Assembly (NCBI RefSeq): GCF_030654915.1
Contig: NZ_JAURWM010000388.1
Coordinates: 1-64,000, forward strand
Reading direction: 5' to 3'
Length of the DNA stretch: 64,000 bases
Source: Phenylobacterium sp.
GTDB lineage: Bacteria; Pseudomonadota; Alphaproteobacteria; Caulobacterales; Caulobacteraceae
The notes below the pieces were generated by a model. The model did no database searches and was not told the origin of the DNA. It saw only the letters and a list, made by a program, of their open reading frames with translations. A program made the translations under genes and the position numbers. Shown here piece by piece: positions 9,797 to 18,479 of the stretch (its first letter is position 1; each line of letters starts with the position of its first letter).

Positions 9797-12700
9797 GATG
9801 GCGGATCTCCCTTGGAAACATTTGCTAGCACCGGAGCTGAGCGGCCGATCCGCTGGCCAAGATGGTCGATGGCGGTGAGGGTGAAGACGAAGAAGACAGG
9901 GACGAAGAAGACGGCCAGCACGGTGGCGGTGATCATGCCGCCGAAGACGCCGGTCCCGATCGCTTGCTGCGTCGCGGCGCTTGCGCCGCTCGCGACCATG
10001 AGCGGCACGACGCCCAGGGTGAACGCCAGCGAGGTCATGATGATCGGCCGCAGTCTTCGGCGGCAGGCTTCGATGGTGGCCTCGATCAGGCCCTTGCCCT
10101 CTTCGAGCCGCAGCTTGCGGGCGAACTCCACGATGAGGATCGCATTCTTCGCGGACAGGCCGATGATCGTGATCAGGCCTACCTTGAAGAAAACGTCGTT
10201 GGGCATGCCGCGCAAGGTCACCGCCAACACCGCGCCGATGACACCGAGGGGTACGACCATCATCACCGATAGCGGGATGGACCAACTCTCATAGAGCGCC
10301 GCCAGCACGAGGAAGACGACGAGCATGGAGAAGGCGAGCAGCATGGGCGCCTGGTTGCCGCTCTGCTGCTCCTGCAACGAGGCCCCGGTCCAGGCGACGT
10401 TGAAGCCCTGCGGCAGCTGAGCGACCAAGCGCTCCATCTCCGCCATGGCCTGACCGCTTGAGACGCCCGCCGCCGGGCCGCCCGAAATGCTGGCTGCTGG
10501 GAAGCCATTATAGCGGACCAGTTGCATCGGCATGGTGCGCCATTGCGGCTGGACCACCTCGGCCAACGGCACCATGCCCCCTGCGCGGTTGCGGACGTAA
10601 AGGGCGAGCACGTCACTAACCTGCATGCGGGCCTTGGCGTCCGCCTGAACGATGACCTGTTGCATGCGGCCGTTGTTGGGGAAGTCATTGACGTAGCTGG
10701 AACCGAGCGCAGCGCTGATTGTGTTGTTGATCGCGTCGAACGACACGCCTAGCGCCTCCGCCTTGGCGCGGTCGATCCTTAGATCAACCGACGCACCCTC
10801 GGGCAGGCCGTCCGGATAGACACCGGCGAGCTTGGGGCTCTGGGCCGCCAGGGTCAGCAGCTTGTTGGTCGCTGTATTCAGCTCTTGGATGCTCTGGCCG
10901 CGCACCGCCTGAAGGCGCAGCTCGAAGCCCGCCGAGCTGCCAAGGGAGTCGATGGCCGGCGGCAGCAACGTCATCACCGTGCCGTCGCGGACGCTGGCCA
11001 TGGCCTCAGCCGCAGCCGCCGCTTCGCCTTGAGACGTCGCGCCATTGCGCTTGTCCCAGTCCACGAGGTTGGTGAAGATCATCGCCGCATTTGGACCGGA
11101 GCCGCCGAACCCGAAACCCATCACGCTGGTGATGCCTTCGATGCCAGGACGCTTGCTCATCTCCCTCTCGTACTGAAGCGTAACGTGACGTGTCCGCTCC
11201 GCCGTCGCATCGGACGGCAGGGTGATCGACGTCATGAGCTGACCCTGATCCTCGTCCGGCAGGAAGGCAGACGGCAGCCGGATGAACGTGAACACAGTGA
11301 AGCCAAGGATGACGAGGAAGATCGCCATCACCGTGCCGGTCCGGCCAAGCAGCCGGGTAACGCAGCCCGTGTAACCGTAGGTTAGGCGATCAAAGCGACG
11401 GTTGAACCAGCCGAAGAAGCCCTTCTTATCCTGATGATGACCCGCGGTGATCGGCTTGAGCAGCATCGCGCACAGCGCCGGCGTCAGCGACAGCGCCAGA
11501 AACGCCGAGAACAGGATCGAGACGGCCATCGACAGAGTGAACTGTCGATAGATCACGCCGACCGTCCCGGCGGAGAACGCCATTGGGATGAAGACAGCGG
11601 CGAGTACGAGGGTGATGCCGATCACCGGGCTGGTGATCTCATTCATCGCCTTGATCGTGGCGTCCTTGGGCGAAAGGCCCTCACTCGCCATGATCCGCTC
11701 GACGTTCTCGACCACGACAATGGCGTCGTCGACGATGATGCCGATCGCCAGCACCATGCCGAACATGGTCAGGACGTTGATGGAGAAGCCGGTCAAGGTC
11801 ATGATCGCCAGCGTCCCAAGTAGCGCGATCGGTGCAACGATGGCCGGGATCAGCGTGTAGCGGATGTTCTGCAGGAAGAGGAACATCACGAGGAACACGA
11901 GCACCATCGCCTCGATCAAGGTGTGCACCACCTTCTCAATGGAGACCTTCACGAACGGCGCATTGTTGAAAGGCACCGAGTAGCTCATGCCCGGCGGCAT
12001 CGCCTTCTTCAGTTGCTCCATCCGGGCGATGACGCCATCGGAGACCGCCACCGAGTTCGCGCCGGGGCTCAGCTGGATCGCGGCCACCGCCGACGGCTTG
12101 CCGTTGTAATAGCTGGCGAACGCGTAGCTCTGCTGGCCAAGTTCGACGCGCGCGACATCGCCCAGGGTCAGCCGAGAACCATCGGGATTGGCGCGCAGGG
12201 TGATCGCGCGGAACTGGTCAGACGTTTCAAGTTGGCCCGAAGCGGTCAGCGGCACCGTCACCATCTGACCTACGGTTGTTGGCGCCTCGCCGACCTTGCC
12301 CGGCGAGATCGCCATGTTCTGCGCCGCGATCGCCGCCGTCAGATCGTCGATGGCGATGTTGTAAGCCGCCATCTTCTGCGGATCGATCCAGATACGCATC
12401 GCCCGTTCGGAGGCGAAGTTCTGTACCTTGCCGACACCAGGTACGCGCTTCAGTTCTTCGACGAGATTGCGACTGAGATAGTCGCCGAGCTCCTGCTCGT
12501 CGAAGGGGCCGTCAGAGTTGAGCGCGACCATCAGGAGGAAGTTCGACGATGCAGCGTCGACCATCAGTCCGTTCTGACGAACGACCTGCGGCAAACCCGC
12601 CTCGACGTTCTTCAGGCGGTTCTGTACGTCCACTTGCGCCAATTCGGGGTCGGTCCCCGGCTTGAAGGTGGCGGTGATCGAGGCCGAGCCCGAGGTATCG

Positions 12701-12945
12701 CTCGAACTTTCGAAGTAGAGCAGGTTCTTGACGCTCGACAGCTCGCGCTCGATCGGCGCGATCACGCTGTCGGACAAGGTCTGGGGCGTTGCGCCCGGGA
12801 AGGTCGCGCTAATGCTGACGCTGGGCGGAGCCACCGTTGGGAAGCGTTCGACCGGCAGTCGCGGCAGCGCCAGAAGACCGCCGATGATGATGAAGATCGA
12901 CAGCACCCAGGCAAAGACCGGGCGCTCGATGAAGAAGCGAGCCAT
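9793..12945 (-). CDS. RND multidrug efflux permease, HAE-1 (AcrB/MexB) type
   Basis: This 1050-residue inner-membrane proton antiporter begins MARFFIERPVFAWVLSIFII. The proton-relay Asp pair is at about 406-407 in GIIVDDAIVVVENV, and the matching Lys lies in GLSAKNAILIVEFA in the second half. Two large periplasmic loops, the SLTPALCAMLLKP segment and twelve expected membrane helices fit the family, and length is standard. It is 18 bp downstream of the adaptor gene and overlaps the outer-membrane channel gene by 4 bp, so all three are co-translated. Likely exports hydrophobic drugs or plant-type toxins; specificity cannot be read from sequence. Confidence 0.5.
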   Translation of the reverse strand: MARFFIERPVFAWVLSIFIIIGGLLALPRLPVERFPTVAPPSVSISATFPGATPQTLSDSVIAPIERELSSVKNLLYFESSSDTSGSASITATFKPGTDPELAQVDVQNRLKNVEAGLPQVVRQNGLMVDAASSNFLLMVALNSDGPFDEQELGDYLSRNLVEELKRVPGVGKVQNFASERAMRIWIDPQKMAAYNIAIDDLTAAIAAQNMAISPGKVGEAPTTVGQMVTVPLTASGQLETSDQFRAITLRANPDGSRLTLGDVARVELGQQSYAFASYYNGKPSAVAAIQLSPGANSVAVSDGVIARMEQLKKAMPPGMSYSVPFNNAPFVKVSIEKVVHTLIEAMVLVFLVMFLFLQNIRYTLIPAIVAPIALLGTLAIMTLTGFSINVLTMFGMVLAIGIIVDDAIVVVENVERIMASEGLSPKDATIKAMNEITSPVIGITLVLAAVFIPMAFSAGTVGVIYRQFTLSMAVSILFSAFLALSLTPALCAMLLKPITAGHHQDKKGFFGWFNRRFDRLTYGYTGCVTRLLGRTGTVMAIFLVILGFTVFTFIRLPSAFLPDEDQGQLMTSITLPSDATAERTRHVTLQYEREMSKRPGIEGITSVMGFGFGGSGPNAAMIFTNLVDWDKRNGATSQGEAAAAAEAMASVRDGTVMTLLPPAIDSLGSSAGFELRLQAVRGQSIQELNTATNKLLTLAAQSPKLAGVYPDGLPEGASVDLRIDRAKAEALGVSFDAINNTISAALGSSYVNDFPNNGRMQQVIVQADAKARMQVSDVLALYVRNRAGGMVPLAEVVQPQWRTMPMQLVRYNGFPAASISGGPAAGVSSGQAMAEMERLVAQLPQGFNVAWTGASLQEQQSGNQAPMLLAFSMLVVFLVLAALYESWSIPLSVMMVVPLGVIGAVLAVTLRGMPNDVFFKVGLITIIGLSAKNAILIVEFARKLRLEEGKGLIEATIEACRRRLRPIIMTSLAFTLGVVPLMVASGASAATQQAIGTGVFGGMITATVLAVFFVPVFFVFTLTAIDHLGQRIGRSAPVLANVSKGDPPS

Positions 12946-12963
12946 GGGACGATACCTCTGAAG

Positions 12964-14088
12964 TCAGCGATCGGTGATCGGCGGGGTCTTCCAGACGACG
13001 AGCTTGACCGGTGCGCCTGGAGCCATCTTGTCGCGGCCCTCGACCACGACACGCTCGCCGGCCTTGATGCCGGACAGCACGACGTAGCTGTTATCGACAA
13101 CGTCACCGACCTGAACCGAGCGCGTTTCAGAGCTTCCGTCGCCGCGAATAACGACGAGCTGCGCTTGCTCACCCTGACGGAACACAGCCTGCTGCGGCAC
13201 CTGTGGTAGGCTCGTCGCCGGACCGCGCGGCAGCCGCGCACGCACGAACATGCCCGGCAGCAAGCGGCCGGAGCGATTGTCGACCAGCACACGCGCCACG
13301 GCTTCGCCTGTGCTGGGATCGACCTGCAGGTCTGAGAAAAGCAGCCGCCCCCGTAGGTTCATCGGCGCGCCGTCCGCATCGAGGATTTCAACCGGCGCTT
13401 GGCTCTCACCGGCCGCGCGCAGCGCCAGAAGGCGCGCCACCGGCTGGCGTACGTCGATGTAGACCTGATCGATTTGATTGACCGTCGCCAACGGAGTGGT
13501 GTCGCCTGTGCCGACGAGCGCGCCCTCCGTGACCGACGCCGCGCCGATCCTCCCGGCGATCGGAGAGGTGATGGTGGCGAACGCAACGTCTAAGCGGCGA
13601 CGCGCGGCTGTAGCCCGGCTGGCCGCGACATCGGCCTCGGCCTGCGCCAGATCCGCGGCGGCGTCGTCATAGACCTGCTGGCTCACCGCCTCGGTGGCCA
13701 GCAGCCCCCTCAAGCGGTCGACCTGAATCTCGGCGCGGGCGCGAACGGCCTGCGCGCGCTGAACCGCAGCGTCGGCGCTGTCGAGATCGGCTTGGAACGG
13801 TGAGGCGTTGATCTGGAAGAGCGGCTGGCCGGCGCGGACCTGACCGCCCTCGGTGAAAAGGCGACGCTGAACGATTCCGGCGACCTGCGGACGGATTTGC
13901 GCGGATCGGAACGCCACCACGCGCCCGGGAAGGTCGTCGGACAGCTGCAACGGAGAGGCCTTGACATAGGTGACCGAGACCACGGCCTCGGCGACGGGCG
14001 CCTCAGCCTTCTTACCGCAGCCCGCCAAGGCGACGGCCGCTAACGCCAACCCGACGGCCGGCGCCCAACCTAGATACCGTGCCATCAT
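12964..14088 (-). CDS. RND efflux periplasmic adaptor (membrane-fusion lipoprotein)
   Basis: This 374-residue adaptor starts at ATG 14088 (MMARYLGWAPAVGLALAAVA). The lipobox LAGC places the lipidated Cys at 24. Lipoyl-like and hairpin regions follow: LPGRVVAFRSAQIRPQVAGI, GQVRAGQPLFQINASPFQAD, a coiled hairpin rich in Ala/Arg (about 100-165), then TITSPIAGRIGAASVTEGAL and VNQIDQVYIDVRQPVARLL. This is the MexA/AcrA/AdeA pattern. It is the first gene of the efflux operon, divergent from a response-regulator/sensor pair 150 bp away that probably controls it. Confidence 0.5.
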   Translation of the reverse strand: MMARYLGWAPAVGLALAAVALAGCGKKAEAPVAEAVVSVTYVKASPLQLSDDLPGRVVAFRSAQIRPQVAGIVQRRLFTEGGQVRAGQPLFQINASPFQADLDSADAAVQRAQAVRARAEIQVDRLRGLLATEAVSQQVYDDAAADLAQAEADVAASRATAARRRLDVAFATITSPIAGRIGAASVTEGALVGTGDTTPLATVNQIDQVYIDVRQPVARLLALRAAGESQAPVEILDADGAPMNLRGRLLFSDLQVDPSTGEAVARVLVDNRSGRLLPGMFVRARLPRGPATSLPQVPQQAVFRQGEQAQLVVIRGDGSSETRSVQVGDVVDNSYVVLSGIKAGERVVVEGRDKMAPGAPVKLVVWKTPPITDR

Positions 14089-14146
14089 CGTCCTCCGACC
14101 CCATTGCGCTGGTGAGCGATGGCGTCTCGCATCCCTCGCTTGCCAG

Positions 14147-14179
14147 TCGGTGGGGGTTTGGTGGAGGCTTGGTGGAGAT
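14147..14179. promoter_or_regulatory. Three 11-bp direct repeats between efflux operon and its two-component regulators
   Basis: Three consecutive 11-mers are seen: TCGGTGGGGGT, TTGGTGGAGGC and TTGGTGGAGAT. The second and third share an exact TTGGTGGAG core; the first differs at two of these nine bases. An 11-bp spacing places the sites on the same face of the helix, as expected for an OmpR-family response regulator binding as a tandem dimer. The array lies 60 bp from both divergent start codons and is the best candidate operator for the response regulator at 14239. Confidence 0.5.
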
Positions 14180-14238
14180 GACGGCCAGGGCTTCTAAAGC
14201 CACGCGAGCCGTGAGACGTCCTTGGCCAGGAGGCCACG

Positions 14239-14928
14239 ATGAGCGCACTAGTCTTGATTGCGGAGGACGAGCCGAAGATCGCCCAGGTCCTCGATCTCTA
14301 TCTCGTTCGAGAAGGGTTTCGAACCGTCGCAGCACATGATGGTCAAACTGCGCTCGACCTGCACCAGGCGCTCAAGCCAGACTTGATTTTGCTCGATGTG
14401 GGCCTGCCCAAGAAGAGCGGCTGGGAAGTGCTCGGCGAAGTGCGTCGCCGGGGGCCCACGCCGGTGATCATCATCACCGCGCTCGATCAGGACATCGACA
14501 AAGTGCAGGCCCTGCGCACCGGCGCGGACGACTACGTCGTCAAACCCTTCAACCCCGTGGAAGTCGTCGCCCGGGCGCATGCGCTGCTCCGCCGCAGCCA
14601 CGGCGCGCCTACGCCGAACGTGCTCCGTGTCGGCCCCCTTGAAATTGATCTGGAGGGGCACCGTGTCCGAGCGCTGGTCGAGGGCGCATGGCGCACGCTT
14701 GACCTGACTCTCACCGAGTATCGGCTGCTGACACACCTGGCTCGGCCACCCGGCCGCGTCGCCTCGCGCAGCACGCTCGTGGATGCCTGTCTTATGGGAC
14801 AGGACGTGCTTGAGAAGACCGTCGATAGCCATATGAGCAAGCTTCGAAACAAGCTGCGCGATGTCGGATGTGAGGCGCTGATCACCGGGGTGCGAAGCGT
14901 CGGCTATCGGATGGAGTCGCAGGTTTGA
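14239..14928 (+). CDS. OmpR-family response regulator (BaeR/AdeR-like)
   Basis: This 229-residue regulator has a receiver domain with acidic pocket EDE (9-11), phospho-acceptor Asp53 in LILLDVGLP, Thr80 and Lys102 in YVVKPF. A C-terminal winged helix (about 125-225) carries LDLTLTEYRLLTHLARPPGR, the VDSHMSKLRNKL recognition helix and GVRSVGYRME. The start ATG follows an AGGAGG ribosome site. It is transcribed away from the RND operon and shares its TGA with the TTG start of the sensor kinase. The arrangement matches AdeRS/BaeSR-type control of RND pumps, so it probably regulates the adjacent pump. Confidence 0.5.
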   Translation: MSALVLIAEDEPKIAQVLDLYLVREGFRTVAAHDGQTALDLHQALKPDLILLDVGLPKKSGWEVLGEVRRRGPTPVIIITALDQDIDKVQALRTGADDYVVKPFNPVEVVARAHALLRRSHGAPTPNVLRVGPLEIDLEGHRVRALVEGAWRTLDLTLTEYRLLTHLARPPGRVASRSTLVDACLMGQDVLEKTVDSHMSKLRNKLRDVGCEALITGVRSVGYRMESQV

Positions 14929-15980
14929 AGCGGCATGGCCTGAGCGGCAAGATCGGCCTCTACATGGCTGGCGTATCCATCGTCGGCGGGCTGCTGTCGA
15001 CGATCGGCGCCTATTACGCCTACGCGTCTGTGGTCACCTTTTACCCATCATGGGCGCCAACGGAAGACCCCTGGGTTTGGACCTCTGTCGACTTCGCAAT
15101 CCTGGGTGGAATACTGTTCGCCGGTCTCGTTGTGTCCAGCTCGGTCTCGGCCCTGCTGGCGCGCCGCTTGCTGGCGCCGCTCTCCGCGCTGGCTGACACT
15201 GCGCGCCAAATCACGAGAGGCGATCTTTCCGCGCGCGCATCGACGTCACGAATCGTTGTCGCGGAGACCGACCAACTGATCGATGACTTCAATGCGATGG
15301 CTGCCCGTATCGAGGCGAGCGCGAAGGAGCTAACCCTCTGGAATGCGTCGATCGCGCATGAACTGCGTACGCCGGTGACGATCCTGATCGGGCAGCTCAG
15401 CGCCGCGTCCGATGGCCTTCTCAAACTCGAACCGCCGTTGCTCGCCAGTCTCCTAGAGACCGCGGAGGGGCTCGCGCGCCTGATCGAAGACTTACGCGTC
15501 GTCAGCCTCGCCGACAGCCGGCAACTCGTTCTTCGGCAGGAAGATTGCGACCTCGCCGACGTGCTGGAAAGGCTGCGTCCACTCGTTGAACCTGCCTTGA
15601 TCCAGGCGGGGTTCACCGCGCGTTGGCGCCTTCAATCAGCGGAGGTTCGCTGCGATCCCGCCCGTTTGCGCCAGGCGGCGCTGGCTCTGATCGACAACGC
15701 CAAAAAACATGCCACTCCAGGTCCTCTCGACATCATCACGGAGCGTGTCGGGTCGTCCGTCATCCTTCAGGTCAAAGATATCGGTCCGGGTCTGACGCCG
15801 GACCTCGCGTCGAAGATCTTCGATCCATTCTACCGCGCGGGGCCAGGACGCGAAGGCAGCGGCCTCGGCCTCGCCGTCGTTCGCACCATCGCCGAAGCCC
15901 ATGGCGGCGGCGCGTCCTGCCGTATCGCGCCCGATGGCGGCGCTGAGTTCTCAATTACCCTTCATGCCAAATCTCACTAG
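14925..15980 (+). CDS. Membrane sensor histidine kinase (BaeS/AdeS-like)
   Basis: This 351-residue kinase uses TTG 14925, overlapping the regulator's stop; an in-frame ATG lies 39 bp later. Two membrane helices (about 12-38 and 56-80) flank a very short periplasmic segment containing PSWAPTEDPWVW. A HAMP linker (about 80-130) precedes the H-box IAHELRTPV with His145, N-box ALIDNAKKHA, G1 DIGPGL, F FDPFYRA and G2 GSGLGLAVV. All catalytic boxes are intact. It should phosphorylate the preceding response regulator in response to membrane or drug stress. Confidence 0.5.
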   Translation: MKRHGLSGKIGLYMAGVSIVGGLLSTIGAYYAYASVVTFYPSWAPTEDPWVWTSVDFAILGGILFAGLVVSSSVSALLARRLLAPLSALADTARQITRGDLSARASTSRIVVAETDQLIDDFNAMAARIEASAKELTLWNASIAHELRTPVTILIGQLSAASDGLLKLEPPLLASLLETAEGLARLIEDLRVVSLADSRQLVLRQEDCDLADVLERLRPLVEPALIQAGFTARWRLQSAEVRCDPARLRQAALALIDNAKKHATPGPLDIITERVGSSVILQVKDIGPGLTPDLASKIFDPFYRAGPGREGSGLGLAVVRTIAEAHGGGASCRIAPDGGAEFSITLHAKSH

Positions 15981-16384
15981 CCAGCAACCGCGCGAGCGAT
16001 CCACCCGTGGAGCGAAAGAATAGTAGTGGCCGGCCGCGCATTCAGCCGCCCGGAGCCCGGCTAACCTGGCGGGCAAGGGCTCTGCGGCGGGACATGCCGT
16101 TGAAACGGCATCAAGGTTCTACATGCAGACGTTCTGGATGTCTGACGTGGGTCGGCCGCTTCTTCATCAGCTAAAGTCTCGATCGAAGTCGTTGGCCCGC
16201 TGTTCCGCGTGAGCCCTGTTGGCGCCGTTTAGAAGCCGAATTTCCCCACTCGGAAGCAGCACGACCTCGACGATGTTCATTCCCGCCGCCTGATCGATGT
16301 TCGCACCCGCTACGTCGTCGGGTTTCTGATTACGTTGGAGCAAAACGGCTCGATCCTGGTCGACGCCGCGGATCTCTAGGCAGC
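15981..16384. other. Gap after the sensor kinase, with a hairpin and one doubtful small ORF
   Basis: A perfect inverted repeat ATGCCGTT-GA-AACGGCAT sits at 16094-16111 and may end the kinase transcript, though no T-run follows. On the minus strand an open frame ends at 16167; its only ATG is at 16280 (MNIVEVVLLPSGEIRLLNGA, 37 residues), but the frame stays open upstream to the terminator at 16385 with a plausible protein-like composition. It lacks a clear ribosome site and is not annotated as a gene. Confidence 0.5.
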
Positions 16385-16417
16385 AAAAAGGCCCGCCCCC
16401 GGTGAAGGGAGCGGGCC
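16385..16417 (-). terminator. Rho-independent terminator of the PEP-CTERM gene
   Basis: Read on the minus strand, GGCCCGCTCCC pairs with a GGGGGCGGGCC arm around a short loop and is followed by TTTTT. Stem, loop and T-run are all present, and it lies 24 bp beyond the stop of the PEP-CTERM gene. Confidence 0.5.
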
Positions 16418-16440
16418 AATTCGTGGATGTCGAATCCCGG

Positions 16441-17007
16441 CTAGGCCGCGGTGAAAGCGGTCCGGCGGCGCGAGGTGCGAACTATCGAGCCGACGGCGCC
16501 AAAGCCGATGATCATCATCGCCCAGGTGGCCGGCTCGGGAACAGCGGCCCCGATCTCGAACGTCAAGTTGTCGATGCCAAAGTCGCCGCCGTTTCGGATG
16601 AACTCAATCGAGCGGATCCCAAAGCCCGAAAGGACATGCGGTCCCGTGATGGAGGATCCCGAAAAATCGCTCAGCGTCGCAATCAGATTGTGCGCGGCGT
16701 CATATGCATTGGCGGTCACGCTGGAGGAGCTGACATTGATAAAGCTAACTTGCGACTGCAACTGATCAAACGTCACACTCATCGACGAGCCGGTTAGCGA
16801 ACCCGCAAAGGCGCCATAGTTCGGCGCTGGGCAACCGCCTCCGCAGCTCCGGAACGCTCCTCCGTTGAAGGTGACTCCCGCATAGCTCGTGGCGATGTCC
16901 GACGAGATTGGAAATCCTTCGAAATCCAGCGTGACCGTCGCCGCATGCGCGGCGTTGGCTGAAAGGAAGGCAGCACCGACCGCGCCGGCAATAGTATTGA
17001 GCTTCAT
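16441..17007 (-). CDS. Secreted PEPxxWA-CTERM sorting-domain protein
   Basis: This 188-residue protein starts at ATG 17007 (MKLNTIAGAVGAAFLSANAA) with a GGGGGAAAC-type ribosome region upstream. The signal peptide ends near AHA-AT (about 21-23). The body is beta-rich (TVTLDFEGFPISSDIATSYA; FGIDNLTFEIG), resembling carbohydrate- or matrix-binding beta-sandwich domains, and includes a short Cys pair (SCGGGCP). The end is the sorting tail: PEPATWAMM, a hydrophobic stretch, then RTSRRR. Such proteins are processed by an exosortase-type system and placed at the surface or in the matrix. No exosortase lies in this window. The core function is unknown. Confidence 0.5.
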   Translation of the reverse strand: MKLNTIAGAVGAAFLSANAAHAATVTLDFEGFPISSDIATSYAGVTFNGGAFRSCGGGCPAPNYGAFAGSLTGSSMSVTFDQLQSQVSFINVSSSSVTANAYDAAHNLIATLSDFSGSSITGPHVLSGFGIRSIEFIRNGGDFGIDNLTFEIGAAVPEPATWAMMIIGFGAVGSIVRTSRRRTAFTAA

Positions 17008-17409
17008 GTTTCCCCCGCCGCGTGAGCGGCTCCACCTCTCCTGTCCCAAGTTGACACAGGAGCCTGACGCCTAGATCGCTTTGCAATCAATGGTCCACCC
17101 AATTCGCGCCTAAGATGAACAACGCTCTCTCGCGGTCCTTCTAACTATCAGGCGGCGGGCAGCGCCCAGAAGAGCGCCGCCCAACTCCAACCTAAGACTG
17201 TCGCAGGCGCGACACGCTCATATGAGCGTGTCGCTGCCATCACCCGGAGCAGGCGAAAGGACAGGTTTCGAATCCCAGGATTCTTTCCCGATCACACGCA
17301 AGGCGTTTCGCGCGACGGCTCGCGATAGGTCTCGCAGACGACCTCTGACCAAATTTTCCGGTCGGCGTTGCTTCCCCTTGAGCTGCTAACCTGACAACGC
17401 TGTCGCGAA
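17008..17409. other. Intergenic region with no gene; contains a large palindrome
   Basis: No open frame with support is seen between the divergent PEP-CTERM and trhO genes. The region holds the promoters of both, although no clear -35/-10 pair stands out, and the 26-bp perfect palindrome annotated at 17209-17234. A segment near 17255-17270 that resembles a tRNA T-arm has no matching acceptor or anticodon arms. Confidence 0.5.
17209..17234. repeat. 26-bp perfect palindrome
   Basis: Thirteen bases, GCGACACGCTCAT, are followed directly by their exact reverse complement with no spacer and no mismatch, centred on CATATG. It lies about 200 bp upstream of the PEP-CTERM start and 175 bp upstream of trhO. 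It could be a dimer-binding operator or a cruciform-forming element. Without a T-run or loop it is not a typical terminator. Confidence 0.5.
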
Positions 17410-18459
17410 ATGACCGAGCACCACCAGCCTGTATGTGTCGCCGCCCTTTACCGGTTCTCGCCGTTCAGCGACTGCGAGCGGCTGCGCGATGGACTGGCGG
17501 TCGTCTGCGCCGACCACGGGATCAAAGGCACGCTGCTGCTGGCCCCGGAGGGGATCAACGGCACCATCGCGGGAACGCCAGACGGGATCGATGCGGCGCT
17601 GGCCTATATCCGCACCCTGCCCGGCTGCGAGCACCTATCGGTAAAGATCTCCCGCGCCGCGGTCATGCCATTCTACAGAATGAAGGTCCGCATCAAGCGC
17701 GAGATCGTCACCATGGGGCAGCCGCACATCGATCCCCTGGAAGCCGGACACTATTTATCGGCCGACGACTGGAACACCCTGATCAGCGATCCGGACACGC
17801 TCGTCATCGATACGCGAAATGATTACGAAGTCAGGATCGGCACCTTCGCAGGCGCCGTGAACCCAGGCACGCGTAGTTTTCGGGAGTTTCCAGACTGGTT
17901 CCGCGCTAACCGCGAGGCCCTGCTGGGTCAGCGGGCGTCGCCGAAAATCGCCATGTTCTGCACCGGTGGAATCCGCTGCGAGAAGGCGACCGCCTTCCTG
18001 AAGTCGGAAGGGTTGGACGCCGTCTATCACCTCGACGGCGGCATCTTGAAATACCTGGAGACGGCGAGCGAACCGACCAGCCTTTGGCAGGGCGAGTGCT
18101 TCGTCTTTGACCAGCGCGTTGCGCTCGGCCCTGGTCTTGCGCCGGGAAGCCATGTGCTGTGCCGCGCCTGCCGCATGCCTGTAACGCCGGAGGAGCGCGC
18201 CTCGCCGCTCTTTGAAGACGGCGTCAGCTGCCCCGCCTGCCATGGTGAGCGGGACGCGCAACAACGGACGGGTTACGCGGAGCGTCAGCGCCAGGTCGCT
18301 CTGGCCGCTTCACGCGGGCTCGACCACTTCGCCAGCGGGCCGCCGGCCAAGCCAGATCGCGAACTTCCGTCTGGCGCCAGCGGCGGAAGTGAAGCTCGGC
18401 GCCAAAGCGGACTCGGTTGGTCGACGCAGAGATGTGGTCGGGGATTACGACGGGCCTAG
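17410..18459 (+). CDS. trhO: tRNA uridine(34) hydroxylase, rhodanese-like (TrhO/YceA)
   Basis: This 349-residue protein shows the TrhO layout. The N-terminal domain contains GIKGTLLLAPEGINGTIAGT (about 37-56) and FYRMKVRIKREIVTMG. The rhodanese domain (about 125-230) has DTRNDYEVRIGTFAGAVNP and the active loop CTGGIRC with Cys184 and Cys190. A C-terminal Cys cluster (CRACR, then CPAC) probably binds zinc. The enzyme makes 5-hydroxyuridine at the wobble position of certain tRNAs. The last 45 residues are less conserved and may be extended. A 110-bp stray copy of its rhodanese region is found at 51429-51538. Confidence 0.5.
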   Translation: MTEHHQPVCVAALYRFSPFSDCERLRDGLAVVCADHGIKGTLLLAPEGINGTIAGTPDGIDAALAYIRTLPGCEHLSVKISRAAVMPFYRMKVRIKREIVTMGQPHIDPLEAGHYLSADDWNTLISDPDTLVIDTRNDYEVRIGTFAGAVNPGTRSFREFPDWFRANREALLGQRASPKIAMFCTGGIRCEKATAFLKSEGLDAVYHLDGGILKYLETASEPTSLWQGECFVFDQRVALGPGLAPGSHVLCRACRMPVTPEERASPLFEDGVSCPACHGERDAQQRTGYAERQRQVALAASRGLDHFASGPPAKPDRELPSGASGGSEARRQSGLGWSTQRCGRGLRRA

Positions 18460-18479
18460 CGGTCGATAGCGACGGCATC

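Noticed and set aside
17250..17275. A tRNA T-arm-like GGTTTCGAATCCC segment
   Set aside because: No acceptor stem, anticodon arm or D-arm can be paired around it.
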